The notes beneath the pieces were generated by a model that did no database searches, was not told the origin of the DNA, and saw nothing but the letters and a program-made list of their open reading frames with translations. Position numbers and translations under genes: made by a program. From the NCBI GenBank assembly GCA_934667465.1, contig CAKUMG010000061.1, positions 1-13,731 on the forward strand: a DNA stretch of 13,731 nt, in the 5' to 3' direction. Every line of letters begins with the position of its first letter. The first letter of the stretch is position 1. The stretch comes from an uncultured Actinoplanes sp. Its GTDB lineage: Bacteria > Actinomycetota > Actinomycetes > Mycobacteriales > Micromonosporaceae. Positions 1-7,111 of this stretch are shown here, one piece after another.

Positions 1-1086
1 GTGCCGCGCAGCGTGTTCAACCGGCTGCGCGAGTGCGACATCCTGGTCCACCACCCGTACCACTCGTTCTCCACCAGCGTGCAGCGCTTCATCGAGCAGG
101 CCGCGGCCGACCCCAACGTGCTCGCGATCAAGCAGACCCTCTACCGCACCAGCGGCGACTCCCCGATCGTCGACGCCCTGGTCGACGCGGCCGCCGCGGG
201 CAAGCAGGTGGTCGTGCTGGTCGAGGTCAAGGCGCGCTTCGACGAGGTCGCCAACATCGGCTGGGCGCGCACCCTGGAGCGGGCCGGCTGCCACGTCGTC
301 TACGGTTTGGTCGGCCTGAAGACCCACTGCAAGACCGCCCTGGTCGTACGGCAGGAGGGGAACCAGATCCGGCGGTACTGCCACATCGGCACGGGCAACT
401 ACCACCCCAAGACCGCCCGGCTCTACGAGGACTTCGGCATGCTCACCGCCGACCCCGAGGTGGGCGCCGACGTCACCGACCTGTTCAACGTGCTCACCGG
501 CTACAGCCGCCAGACGCAGTTCCGCCGCCTGCTGGTGGCGCCGCACGGCGTCCGCAAGGGCCTCATCGAGCGCATCGAGGAGCAGGCCCGGATCGCGCGC
601 GCGGGCGGCGAGGCGCTGGTGCAGTTCAAGGTGAACTCGCTGGTCGACGAGGAGAGCATCGACGCGCTCTACCGCGCCTCCCAGGACGGCGTGAAGATCG
701 ACCTGATCATCCGCGGCATGTGCGCGCTGCGCCCGGGCGTGCCGGGGCTGTCGGAGAACATCCGGGTCCGCTCGATCGTGGGCCGGTTCCTGGAGCACTC
801 GCGGGTCTTCCGCTTCGGGGTGGGCGACGACGCCGAATACTGGATCGGCTCGGCCGACCTCATGCACCGCAACCTGGACCGGCGTGTCGAGGCCCTGGTC
901 CGGGTCACGCTCCCGTCGGCGCAGGAGGATCTGCGCACGGTGCTGGAGCTGTCGATGAGCGACCGGAGCGAGGCCTGGGACCTGTCCGGCGACGGCACCT
1001 GGCGCCGGCGGGCGTCGACGCCCGCGGACCCGCACGTCCATCTGCAGGAGGCGCTTCTGCGCCGTGTCATCGGCACGGCGGTCTGA
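1..1086 (+). CDS. ppk1: Polyphosphate kinase 1, C-terminal half (partial, 5' end outside window)
   Basis: Reversibly transfers the terminal phosphate of ATP onto inorganic polyphosphate. The 361 visible residues align over their whole length with the catalytic half of the PPK1 family, which is about 700 residues long, so the N-terminal head domains lie upstream. The GTG at base 1 is probably an internal Val codon, not the start. The segment THCKTALVV carries His109, which matches the phosphohistidine site (E. coli His435). [19 protein letters not shown] follows at about 127-145, and LEHSRVFRF holds His266, matching the second conserved His (E. coli His592). [10 protein letters not shown] at 237-246 is also typical. 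Only five bases separate the stop from the next gene, a MutT1-type hydrolase, so the two are probably cotranscribed and translationally coupled; ppk1-mutT1 is a conserved actinobacterial pair. Identity is very secure. Confidence 0.97.
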   Translation: MPRSVFNRLRECDILVHHPYHSFSTSVQRFIEQAAADPNVLAIKQTLYRTSGDSPIVDALVDAAAAGKQVVVLVEVKARFDEVANIGWARTLERAGCHVVYGLVGLKTHCKTALVVRQEGNQIRRYCHIGTGNYHPKTARLYEDFGMLTADPEVGADVTDLFNVLTGYSRQTQFRRLLVAPHGVRKGLIERIEEQARIARAGGEALVQFKVNSLVDEESIDALYRASQDGVKIDLIIRGMCALRPGVPGLSENIRVRSIVGRFLEHSRVFRFGVGDDAEYWIGSADLMHRNLDRRVEALVRVTLPSAQEDLRTVLELSMSDRSEAWDLSGDGTWRRRASTPADPHVHLQEALLRRVIGTAV

Positions 1087-1091
1087 CGTAA

Positions 1092-1979
1092 GTGGCAAAA
1101 CCCGTTCGCGCCGCCGGCGGGGTCGTGTGGCGACCCGCCGGTGACGGCATCGAGATCTGCGTGGTGCACCGGCCGTACCGATCGGACTGGAGCCTGCCCA
1201 AGGGCAAGCTGGACGGTGCCGAGCACACCCTGGTGGCCGCCGTCCGGGAGGTCCTGGAGGAGACTGGCGTCGCCGCACGGCCGCAGCTGCGGCTGCCCGA
1301 GGTCGCCTACACGCTGCCCGACGGCCGGCCCAAGACGGTGGACTTCTGGCTGATGCGCGCCGGCGACGGGCCGGCCGTCGACCCGGTCGACGCGGACGAG
1401 GTCGACGAGGTGCTGTGGCTCAGCCCCGAGGCCGCGCAGGAGAAGCTCACGTACGCCGACGAGCGCCGGGTGGCGGCGCACGCGGCCGGGTTCCCGCGCG
1501 ACATCGACACCACGCTGCTCATCCGGCACGCGCACGCGGGCAAGCGCAAGGACTTCGCCGGCGACGACAACCTGCGCCCGGTCGACGAGCGCGGCCGGGC
1601 CCAGGCGGAGCGGATCGCCGCCGCCGCCGCGCTCTTCGCGCCCGAGCGGCTGCTCGCGGCCACGCCGGTGCGGTGCCGGCAGACGCTGGAACCGCTGGCC
1701 GAGCGGCTCGGCCTGCCCGTGGTGGAGGATCCGGTCTTCGCCGAGCCGCGGGAGGGCGACCTCGCCCCGGAAGCGGTGAAGGAGGCCGCGGACCGGCTGC
1801 GTGAACTGCGCGGCGAGGGCACGGTCGCGGTCTGCAGCCAGGGCAAGGTGATCCCGCGCGCGCTCGCCCAGCTCTACTGGGCCGGCGAGACGGGCCCCGG
1901 CGACCACAAGACCCCCAAGGGCGTCGGCTGGGTGCTCAGCTGGTCGGACGGCGTGCTCTTCCGGCTGAGCCGGATCTGA
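1092..1979 (+). CDS. mutT1: MutT1-type NUDIX hydrolase fused to a histidine phosphatase domain
   Basis: A two-domain protein of 295 residues. Family members hydrolyse 8-oxo-(d)GTP and diadenosine polyphosphates, cleaning the nucleotide pool. The N-terminal domain (about 5-130) has a perfect NUDIX box from Gly38 to Val60, with Glu44, Arg52, Glu53, Glu56 and Glu57 in place. The C-terminal domain (about 138-295) begins with LLIRHAHAGKR, where Arg145-His146 form the RHG-type catalytic motif, and has TPVRCRQT at 191-198 for the second arginine. Where many RHG phosphatases have a second catalytic His in an SHG-like motif, this protein has CSQGKVIP, with Gln250. The length and order match M. tuberculosis MutT1 (Rv2985), which also follows ppk1. 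The GTG start has only a weak ribosome site inside the ppk1 end, consistent with coupling. The 3' end overlaps the opposite-strand gene by 44 bases. Confidence 0.93.
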   Translation: MAKPVRAAGGVVWRPAGDGIEICVVHRPYRSDWSLPKGKLDGAEHTLVAAVREVLEETGVAARPQLRLPEVAYTLPDGRPKTVDFWLMRAGDGPAVDPVDADEVDEVLWLSPEAAQEKLTYADERRVAAHAAGFPRDIDTTLLIRHAHAGKRKDFAGDDNLRPVDERGRAQAERIAAAAALFAPERLLAATPVRCRQTLEPLAERLGLPVVEDPVFAEPREGDLAPEAVKEAADRLRELRGEGTVAVCSQGKVIPRALAQLYWAGETGPGDHKTPKGVGWVLSWSDGVLFRLSRI

Positions 1980-2415
1980 CCCGCGCGCCCGGTTCCGGGC
2001 GGTGCGGTGCGGGCGGCGGGACCTGGTCCGCGCGCCAGTGACCGATGAGGTCGCCGGTGAGCCACCGGGCCCGCCACAGCTCGTCGGGGCGGGGCTCCCA
2101 GTCGCGCAGCGGCAGCAGAGCCACCCGCCACGCCAGCACGGCGATCAGATACCAGCCGTAGAGCGGTGCGAGGCCGAGGACCGCGTCGCGGCGCCGATAG
2201 GACCCGTACGGCGCCAGGGCCGCGACCGCGGCACCGGAGAGCGCGCAGGTGACGAGCCAGTCGAGCGCCGGCCGGCCGGTCCAGTGCTCCACCGCGTCGC
2301 CCAGGGCCCACGCGGGCACGACGGCGAGCGCGAAGACGGTGGCGGCGAGCAGGGCCCGGACGACCAGGCCGCGGGGGCGGGCCGCGCCGCGTACGGAAAG
2401 ACGTCTGGTCTCCAT
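1936..2415 (-). CDS. Small three-helix membrane protein, function unknown
   Basis: I do not recognise this 159-residue protein. The N-terminus is basic (METRRLSVRG), followed by three hydrophobic stretches at about 17-38, 51-70 and 79-102, so it is probably an inner-membrane protein with three passes. The C-terminal third is soluble, Trp- and Pro-rich (LRDWEPRPDELWRARW, then PPPAPHRPEP). Codons have strong C/G third positions through most of the frame, which supports coding. That bias fades in the last 15 or so codons, which overlap the 3' end of mutT1 by 44 bases, as if the original stop was lost and the frame ran into its neighbour. No good ribosome site precedes the ATG. It lies downstream of hupB on the same strand but beyond a strong terminator, so it probably has its own promoter. 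Confidence 0.65.
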   Translation of the reverse strand: METRRLSVRGAARPRGLVVRALLAATVFALAVVPAWALGDAVEHWTGRPALDWLVTCALSGAAVAALAPYGSYRRRDAVLGLAPLYGWYLIAVLAWRVALLPLRDWEPRPDELWRARWLTGDLIGHWRADQVPPPAPHRPEPGARVRSGSAGRARRPTS

Positions 2416-2460
2416 GCTGCGGACCGTTGGCGCAGCGGCCTGAGCGCCGCCGGAACAAGC

Positions 2461-2492
2461 GAAAGGCGTCCACCCTGAGGTGGACGCCTTTC
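2461..2492 (-). terminator. Hairpin terminator downstream of hupB
   Basis: A perfect inverted repeat: 14-base arms at 2461-2474 and 2479-2492 around a 4-base loop. It starts 81 bases past the hupB stop. On the minus strand the stem ends in CCTTTC and is followed by GCTTGTT, a weak U-rich tail, as is common for actinobacterial intrinsic terminators. It separates hupB from the downstream membrane-protein gene. The symmetry means it could also work on the plus strand. Confidence 0.8.
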
Positions 2493-2573
2493 CTCGCCTC
2501 TGCGGGCCGCCGAGGGCTGCTCAGCGGGCCGCGTGCCGATCGCCGGCCGCGTCGCCGGCGGTCGCGCGGGTCG

Positions 2574-3515
2574 TCAGCGGGTCTTGCGCGGAGCGCTGGT
2601 GCGCGCCGTGGTGGCCTTGGTGGCCGTGGTGCTGCTCGCGGCCGCCGTGGTCTTCTTGGCGGCGGACTTCTTGGCCGGCGCGGCCTTGGTCGCCGCGGAC
2701 TTCGTGGCGGTCGCCTTGGTTGCCGTGGTCTTGGCCGGCGCCGCCTTGGTGGCCGCCGACTTCGTGGCCGCCGCGGTCGTCGTCTTGGCCACGGCCGTCT
2801 TCGCCGGCGCGCTCTTGGTGGCCGCGCTCTTGGTCGCCGCGGACTTCTTGGCGGGGGCCGTCTTGGTCGCGGTCGCCTTGGTGGCAGCCGCAGCCTTGGT
2901 CGCGGTCGCCTTGGTGGCGGTCGCGGCCTTGGACGCGGTCGCCTTGGCCTCGGTGGCCTTGGTCGTGGTCGCCTTGGTGGCGGTCGACTTCGCCGCCGCC
3001 GGCTTGGTGGCGGTCGCCTTGGTCGCCGTCGACTTCGCCGCCGTCGCCTTCGAGGCCGGGGCGGTCTTCGCGGCCGCCGCAGTCTTGGTGGCGGGCGCCG
3101 CCTTGGTGGCGGTCGTCTTCTTGGCGGCAGCCGTCTTGGTGGCGGCGGCCGGGGTGGTGGTCTTGGTGGCAGCGGCGGCCTTGGTCGCCGTCGACTTGGT
3201 CGCCGCCGTGGTCTTCTTGGCGGCGGCGGCCTTGGCCACCTTGCCGCTCGCGACCATCTCCCGGAAGCCCGTGCCGGGCTTGAAAGCGGGGACGGACGTC
3301 TTCTTCACCTTGACTGGTTCGCCGGTGCGTGGATTCCTCGCCGTACGCGCATTGCGGGCGCGCTTCTCGAAGACACCGAAGCCGGTGATGGCAACTCGGT
3401 CGCCCTTGGTGACGGCGTTCTGCACCTCGCTGATGACCGCATCAAGAGCAGCCGTAGCCGTCTTCCGGTCCCCCAGTCGGGCGGCGAGCGCCTCGATGAG
3501 CTCGGCCTTGTTCAC
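2574..3515 (-). CDS. hupB: HU-family nucleoid protein with long Lys/Ala/Thr-rich C-terminal tail
   Basis: A DNA-binding architectural protein of the nucleoid, 313 residues. Residues 1-91 are a canonical HU fold: [20 protein letters not shown], then [10 protein letters not shown] at 43-52 and [12 protein letters not shown] at 59-70, with Pro62 at the tip of the DNA-clasping arm. Residues 92-313 form a low-complexity tail of Lys, Ala, Thr, Ser and Pro, with Lys roughly every fifth residue and only one acidic residue. Actinobacterial HupB/HupS proteins have such histone H1-like tails, but the M. tuberculosis protein is about 214 residues, so this tail is some 100 residues longer. The GTG start is chosen because the HU domain begins there and a strong ribosome site (GGGAGG, five bases upstream) precedes it. 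The position between leuD and mutT1 matches Rv2986c. Confidence 0.96.
   Translation of the reverse strand: MNKAELIEALAARLGDRKTATAALDAVISEVQNAVTKGDRVAITGFGVFEKRARNARTARNPRTGEPVKVKKTSVPAFKPGTGFREMVASGKVAKAAAAKKTTAATKSTATKAAAATKTTTPAAATKTAAAKKTTATKAAPATKTAAAAKTAPASKATAAKSTATKATATKPAAAKSTATKATTTKATEAKATASKAATATKATATKAAAATKATATKTAPAKKSAATKSAATKSAPAKTAVAKTTTAAATKSAATKAAPAKTTATKATATKSAATKAAPAKKSAAKKTTAAASSTTATKATTARTSAPRKTR
2577..3242 (-). repeat. Degenerate 15-base repeat coding the HU tail (Lys every ~5 residues)
   Basis: This is the coding part for HU residues 92-313. It is built from imperfect tandem pentads such as [15 protein letters not shown] and KSTAT, about 44 Lys in 222 residues by my count. 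At DNA level the unit is near 15 bases (variants of GCCACCAAGGCGACC on the minus strand) with irregular 12- to 27-base steps. Such arrays can change length by slippage or unequal recombination. Confidence 0.8.
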
Positions 3516-3645
3516 GGTTTCCTCCCGAACGTGAGAACTGATGTTTGTTCACGACCTACTCGAGCTGCGCCGTGAGCAAGTCACGCACAGGGTCTCCACC
3601 GTCGCGAACGAGCATCATCGGCCCAATGCGAGCCATTCTGCGCGC

Positions 3646-3674
3646 AACGTATGCCCTCTGACCAGCGGACACAA
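3646..3674 (-). promoter_or_regulatory. Candidate hupB promoter
   Basis: On the minus strand TTGTGT (3669-3674) lies 17 bases from TACGTT (3646-3651), a fair match to the housekeeping -35 and TANNNT -10 elements, about 130 bases before the hupB start. An alternative is GCGACA with TAATGT, overlapping the T-run just upstream. Both are weak by consensus. A promoter is expected here because terminator-like hairpins separate hupB from leuCD. Confidence 0.3.
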
Positions 3675-3685
3675 ACATTAGCGGG

Positions 3686-3744
3686 AAAAAAATCGTTGTG
3701 TCGCAACGGATTTCGCCCCCACCGGGGACCCGATGGGGGCGAAA
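3686..3744 (-). terminator. Double-hairpin terminator-like element between leuD and hupB
   Basis: Read on the minus strand, an 11-base stem (arms at 3734-3744 and 3711-3721, 12-base loop) is followed directly by a second hairpin (CCGTTG...CAACG, arms 3704-3708 and 3694-3698, extendable to AAAT/ATTT) and then seven T residues (3686-3692). The second hairpin plus T7 is a textbook intrinsic terminator, rare in such GC-rich DNA. It lies about 215-270 bases after the leuD stop and 170-230 bases before the hupB start, so it either ends the leuCD transcript or attenuates a hupB leader. Confidence 0.6.
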
Positions 3745-3887
3745 AGGCCTGTGTTGCCAGGGATTCCGAGAGTCGCGATGCGATCGGCGCCGACGATCCA
3801 CACCCCAACCGATTGCCTCGTACGGGGACCGTGGCGCGCCGGGAATCCACTGCCCAGCACGGGTTCCGGGCCCGGACCGCCGGCTTC

Positions 3888-3909
3888 CCGGGCCGCCGCG
3901 GCGGCCCGG
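3888..3909. repeat. 22-bp perfect GC palindrome after leuD
   Basis: The sequence from 3888 to 3909 is its own reverse complement, all G and C. It lies about 50 bases past the leuD stop. It could act as a first transcript-end hairpin for leuCD, though no T-run follows on either strand, or simply reflect GC-rich composition. Confidence 0.5.
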
Positions 3910-3957
3910 ATCCGTCCGTCGCAGGTGGCTGCCGGGTCTGCGGGCCGCTTTTCTGGA

Positions 3958-4545
3958 TCAGACCGTGACGGGCTTGAACGCCGGCCGGCTCTGCTCGTAG
4001 GCCGCAATTGCTTCCTCGTGGCGCAAAGTCAGTCCGATGTCGTCCAGGCCCTCCAGCAGGCGCCAGCGGCTGACGTCGTCGATCGGGAACGTCCAGTGCG
4101 CGTCGTCCACGCGCACCTGACGGGCCTCGAGGTCGACGGTGACCGCCTTCTCCGGCTCGCTGTCGCCCAGGTCCCAGAGCGCCTCGACGGCCTTCTGGTC
4201 GAGCTGGACGGGGAGCAGGCCCTCCTTGAGCGCGTTGCCGCGGAAGATGTCGCCGAACCGGGAGGCGATGACCACCTTGAAACCCCAGTCCCGCAACGCC
4301 CAGACGGCGTGCTGGCGCGAGGATCCCGTGCCGAAGTTGGGCCCGGCCACCAGGATCGTCGCGCCGGCGTGGGCCGGGTTGTGCAGCACGAACGACGGGT
4401 CCTCGCGCCACGCGCTGAAGAGCCCGTCCTCGAAGCCGGTCCGGGTGACCCGCTTCAGGTAGACGGCCGGGATGATCTGGTCGGTGTCCACATCGGAACG
4501 GCGCAGCGGCATGACCTTGCCGCTGTGGGTGACGAACTTGTCCAT
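3958..4545 (-). CDS. leuD: 3-isopropylmalate dehydratase small subunit
   Basis: The small subunit of isopropylmalate isomerase, which with LeuC converts 2-isopropylmalate to 3-isopropylmalate in leucine synthesis. It is 195 residues, the normal family length. Family motifs are [14 protein letters not shown] at 18-31, [13 protein letters not shown] at 68-80 (with the substrate-contacting Ser/Arg) and [17 protein letters not shown] at 96-112. The ATG start is preceded by GGAGAG at good spacing. It begins 16 bases after the leuC stop, so leuC and leuD form an operon. It is followed by the long hairpin-rich spacer before hupB. The leuC-leuD-hupB order matches Rv2988c-Rv2986c. Confidence 0.97.
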   Translation of the reverse strand: MDKFVTHSGKVMPLRRSDVDTDQIIPAVYLKRVTRTGFEDGLFSAWREDPSFVLHNPAHAGATILVAGPNFGTGSSRQHAVWALRDWGFKVVIASRFGDIFRGNALKEGLLPVQLDQKAVEALWDLGDSEPEKAVTVDLEARQVRVDDAHWTFPIDDVSRWRLLEGLDDIGLTLRHEEAIAAYEQSRPAFKPVTV

Positions 4546-4561
4546 GGTCTTCTCTCCGGGC

Positions 4562-6007
4562 TCAGAGGTCGGCGGGGGCGGCCAGCTTGCCGGCCACGGC
4601 GGTGGCGGCGGCGACCTCCGGCGAGACCAGGTGCGTGCGCCCGCCCTTGCCCTGCCGGCCCTCGAAGTTGCGGTTGGACGTGGAGGCGGCGCGCTGCCCC
4701 GGGCTGAGCGTGTCCGGGTTCATGCCCAGGCACATCGAGCAGCCCGCGAAGCGCCACTCGGCACCCGCGTCCGTGAAGATCTTGTCGAGGCCCTCCTGCT
4801 GGGCGGCCTCGCGCACCTGGTACGACCCCGGCACGATCATCATCCGGACGCCCTCGTGCACCTTGTGGCCCCGGATCACGTCGGCGGCGGCCCGCAGGTC
4901 CTCGATCCGGCCGTTGGTACAGGACCCGACGAACACCACGTCGACCGGGACCTCCTTGAGCGGCGTCCCCGCCTCCAGGCCCATGTAGTCCAGGGCCCGG
5001 CGGGCGGCGTTGCGCTCGGTCTCGTCGACGAACTCCTCCGGGTCCGGCACGGCGCCGTCGAGCGCGGCGCCCTGGCCCGGGTTGGTGCCCCAGGTGACGA
5101 ACGGGCTGATCGCCGACGCGTCGAGGATCACCTCGGTGTCGTACTCCGCGCCCTCGTCGGTGGCGAGCGACCGCCAGTAGTCGACGGCCGCATCCCACTC
5201 CGCGCCCTGCGGGGCGTGCTCGCGACCCTTGAGGTAGTCGAACGTGGTCTCGTCCGGCGCGATCATGCCAGCCTTGGCGCCCCACTCGATCGACATGTTG
5301 CAGATGGTCATCCGGCCCGCCATCGACAGCTTGCGGATGGCCTCGCCGCGGTATTCCACGATGTGGCCGTTGCCGCCGCCGGTGCCGACCTGCGTGATGA
5401 GCGCGAGGATCAAGTCCTTGGCGCTGACGCCGGGGCGCAGCTCGCCGGTCACCGTCACGGCCATGGTCTTCGGCTTCGCCTGCGGGAGCGTCTGGGTCGC
5501 CAGCACGTGCTCGACCTCGCTCGTACCGATGCCGAAGGCCAGCGCGCCGAACGCGCCGTGCGTCGCGGTGTGCGAGTCGCCGCACACGATCGTCATGCCG
5601 GGCTGGGTGAGACCCAGCTGCGGGCCGATGATGTGCACGATCCCCTGGTCGACGTGGCCGAGCGAGCGGATCTGCACGCCGAACTCGGCGCAGTTCTTGC
5701 GCAGCGTCTCGATCTGGGTGCGCGACGTCGTGTCGGCGATCGTGAGCAGGTCGCCGCGACGGGTGTTGAACGCCGGATCCGCATACCCGGTCGGGGTGTT
5801 GTGATCCTCGGTCGCCAAGGTCAGGTCGGTGCGCCGGACCGGGCGGTTCGCCAGGCGCAGGCCGTCGAAGGCCTGCGGGCTGGTCACCTCGTGCAGCAGG
5901 TGCAGGTCGATGTAGAGCAGATCAGGCTCACCCTCGGCACTGCGCACGACGTGGTCGTCCCAGACCTTCTCTGCCAAGGTCCTCGGCTTCGGAGTGGCTC
6001 CCACCAT
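4562..6007 (-). CDS. leuC: 3-isopropylmalate dehydratase large subunit
   Basis: The iron-sulphur (aconitase-family) large subunit of isopropylmalate isomerase, acting with LeuD in the cytoplasm. It is 481 residues, full length. The 4Fe-4S cluster ligands are Cys363 (FVGSCTNGR) and Cys423 plus Cys426 ([12 protein letters not shown]). [21 protein letters not shown] at about 141-161 and [20 protein letters not shown] at about 218-237 are family signatures. The ATG start fits the usual N-terminus ([12 protein letters not shown]); a GGATG motif about seven bases upstream may serve as a weak ribosome site. Transcription diverges from the adjacent IclR-type regulator across only some 50 bases, which points to direct control by that regulator. 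Confidence 0.97.
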   Translation of the reverse strand: MVGATPKPRTLAEKVWDDHVVRSAEGEPDLLYIDLHLLHEVTSPQAFDGLRLANRPVRRTDLTLATEDHNTPTGYADPAFNTRRGDLLTIADTTSRTQIETLRKNCAEFGVQIRSLGHVDQGIVHIIGPQLGLTQPGMTIVCGDSHTATHGAFGALAFGIGTSEVEHVLATQTLPQAKPKTMAVTVTGELRPGVSAKDLILALITQVGTGGGNGHIVEYRGEAIRKLSMAGRMTICNMSIEWGAKAGMIAPDETTFDYLKGREHAPQGAEWDAAVDYWRSLATDEGAEYDTEVILDASAISPFVTWGTNPGQGAALDGAVPDPEEFVDETERNAARRALDYMGLEAGTPLKEVPVDVVFVGSCTNGRIEDLRAAADVIRGHKVHEGVRMMIVPGSYQVREAAQQEGLDKIFTDAGAEWRFAGCSMCLGMNPDTLSPGQRAASTSNRNFEGRQGKGGRTHLVSPEVAAATAVAGKLAAPADL

Positions 6008-6056
6008 CTGGACATCCTAAATTCTGGGAGGTATGTTTCGGCTTGTGGGACACAGT
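6008..6056. promoter_or_regulatory. Divergent leuC / IclR-regulator control region
   Basis: The 49 bases between the leuC start and the preferred regulator start must hold parts of both promoters. On the plus strand TAAATT (6018-6023) is a TANNNT -10 match. On the minus strand TACTGT is a candidate for leuC. TGTGGGACACA (6044-6054) is a small inverted repeat and a possible regulator site. The TAAATT box lies about ten bases before the upstream ATG at 6033, which leaves a leaderless regulator mRNA possible. LtbR in Corynebacterium and NdgR in Streptomyces are known to act at leuCD; the exact site here is inference. Confidence 0.45.
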
Positions 6057-6743
6057 ATGAGCGGTGTCGGCGTTCTCGACAAGGCGGTGGTCATCCTCGC
6101 GGCCTGTGTCGACGGCGCCAGCCTGGCCGAACTCGTCGACCGGACCAAGCTGCCGCGGGCGACCGCGCATCGCCTGGCCCAGGCCTTGGAGATCCACCGG
6201 ATGCTCGTCCGGGACACCCAGGGGCGCTGGCGCCCCGGGCCCCGGCTGGGCGAGCTGGCGAACGCCGCGCCGGACGTCCTCCTGACCGCCGCCGAGCCGC
6301 TCCTGACGGCCCTGCGCGACGCAACCGGGGAGAGCGCCCAGCTCTACCTGCGCCGCGCGGACGAGCGCATCTGCGTGGCCGCGGCGGAGCGCGCCAGCGG
6401 CCTGCGCGACACGGTGCCGGTGGGCTCGGTCCTGCCGATGGTGGCCGGTTCCGCGGCGCAGATCCTGCTCGCCTGGGAGCCGCCCGAGGCGGTGATGCCG
6501 CTGCTGCCGAGATGCAAGTTCACCGGCCGTACGCTCGCCGAGGTCCGCCGGCGCGGATGGGCCCAGAGCGTCGCCGAGCGCGAGCCAGGTGTGGCCAGCG
6601 TCTCCGCGCCGATCCGCGACCGGACGGGCCGGGTCATCGCGTCCATCTCGATAAGCGGTCCGATCGAACGGCTGGGTCGTCGTCCCGGCGAGCGGCACGC
6701 GATGGCTGTGGTGCGGGCGGGGCAGCGTCTCAGCGGCCTCTGA
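6057..6743 (+). CDS. ltbR: IclR-family regulator of leucine biosynthesis (LtbR/NdgR type)
   Basis: A transcriptional regulator with an N-terminal winged helix (about 4-62; recognition segment LPRATAHRLAQALE at 32-45) and an IclR effector domain (about 75-225; DTVPVGSVLPMVAGSAAQILLAW at about 118-140, cut here as DTVPVGSVLP then GSAAQILLAW). The sequence runs closely with Streptomyces NdgR as I recall it, including MSGVGVLDKA, GESAQLYLRR, RICVAAAER and REPGVASVSAP. Members repress leuCD and related amino-acid genes in a ligand-dependent way. I chose the ATG at 6057 because homologues start just before GVGVLDK and GGGA lies six bases upstream. An in-frame ATG at 6033 would add eight residues. 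It diverges from leuC, its probable target. The 3' end faces the gene remnant at 6766. Confidence 0.9.
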   Translation: MSGVGVLDKAVVILAACVDGASLAELVDRTKLPRATAHRLAQALEIHRMLVRDTQGRWRPGPRLGELANAAPDVLLTAAEPLLTALRDATGESAQLYLRRADERICVAAAERASGLRDTVPVGSVLPMVAGSAAQILLAWEPPEAVMPLLPRCKFTGRTLAEVRRRGWAQSVAEREPGVASVSAPIRDRTGRVIASISISGPIERLGRRPGERHAMAVVRAGQRLSGL

Positions 6744-6765
6744 GCAGCCCGGTCGCGGCGGTTCC

Positions 6766-7076
6766 TCAGAGGGACCCGCTCGGCTTCCAGACCGCGTTGT
6801 CGCGGGCGAAGACAACGCGGGCCGGGTCGAAGTCGAGCAGTCGTGCTATCCACTCCGGCATGACCGGCAAAGGGTCCGCCAGCCCGTCGGCGGCGGCCCG
6901 CGAGGCGAGCACGTCGCCGGTGAACGCGGTCGCGTGACCGTGGCTCGGCCCGGCGACCATGCTCGTGCCGTCCCGGCGGCGCACCACGAGCGACTGGTGC
7001 CCGGCCGTGTGCCCAGGCGTGGGCACGATCACGACGCCGGGCAGGATCTCGGCCTCACCGTCCAATTCGGAAAAGC
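6766..7076 (-). pseudogene. C-terminal remnant of a metallo-beta-lactamase-fold hydrolase
   Basis: The readable part encodes ELDGEAEILPGV, PTPGHTAGHQSLVVR and, near the end, PEWIARLLDFDPARVVFARD and NAVWKP. This matches the C-terminal portion of MBL-fold lactonase/hydrolase proteins of about 250 residues. The PGHT His is a metal ligand, but the N-terminal HxHxDH site that should lie some 80-100 residues earlier is missing. The frame stays open upstream to an ATG at 7107, but those first ten codons are the tRNA-Glu terminator palindrome, not protein-coding sequence. So the 5' two thirds of the gene are gone and the break falls at the terminator tail. It converges with the IclR regulator, 22 bases between stops. 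Probably nonfunctional. Confidence 0.7.
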
Positions 7077-7108
7077 AATGAGCCCGTGTCAGCTGACACG
7101 GGCTCATT
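7077..7108 (-). terminator. Intrinsic terminator of the tRNA-Gln/tRNA-Glu transcript
   Basis: A perfect 32-bp palindrome with AGCTGA at its centre, starting three bases after the tRNA-Glu CCA end. On the minus strand it is followed by GCTTTTCC, giving a short U-run. The stem allows up to about 14 base pairs with a tiny loop. It is the clear end of the tRNA operon and marks the edge of the truncated hydrolase gene. Confidence 0.85.
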
Positions 7109-7111
7109 CTC

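Larger units (their letters stand above)
3516..3957. other. leuD-hupB intergenic region with structured elements
   Basis: This 442-base stretch has no convincing gene. From the hupB side it holds the hupB ribosome site (GGGAGG at 3521-3526), a possible hupB promoter, a T7 run with two adjacent hairpins (3686-3744) and a 22-bp perfect palindrome (3888-3909). An 8-base inverted pair, atgtttgt at 3541-3548 and acaaacat at 3671-3678, brackets the hupB-proximal part. A 40-codon frame (3678 down to 3556, minus) exists but lacks a ribosome site and the usual GC-rich third positions. Short downstream leuCD and upstream hupB untranslated regions therefore probably meet here. Confidence 0.6.

Noticed and set aside
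669..1907. Minus-strand frame of 412 codons
   Set aside because: Antisense to the clear ppk1 and mutT1 genes with no motif of its own.
2577..3242. Possible CRISPR-like or satellite array
   Set aside because: The periodicity is about 15 bases, degenerate, with no constant repeat and unique spacers; it is explained by the coding of the HU tail.
2427..3575. Plus-strand frames of 382, 333 and 267 codons opposite hupB
   Set aside because: Low-complexity mirror images of the repetitive HU tail (Ala/Val/Leu, Arg/Gly or Trp/Ser runs).
4472..6937. Long plus-strand open frame of 821 codons
   Set aside because: It is antisense to leuC and leuD and runs through the IclR gene out of frame; an Arg/Ala/Gly/His-rich translation with no domain, typical of GC-rich shadows.
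7078..7107. Start codon region of a 113-residue protein (MSPCQLTRAH...)
   Set aside because: These ten codons are the tRNA terminator palindrome; homology to MBL-fold proteins begins only after it.
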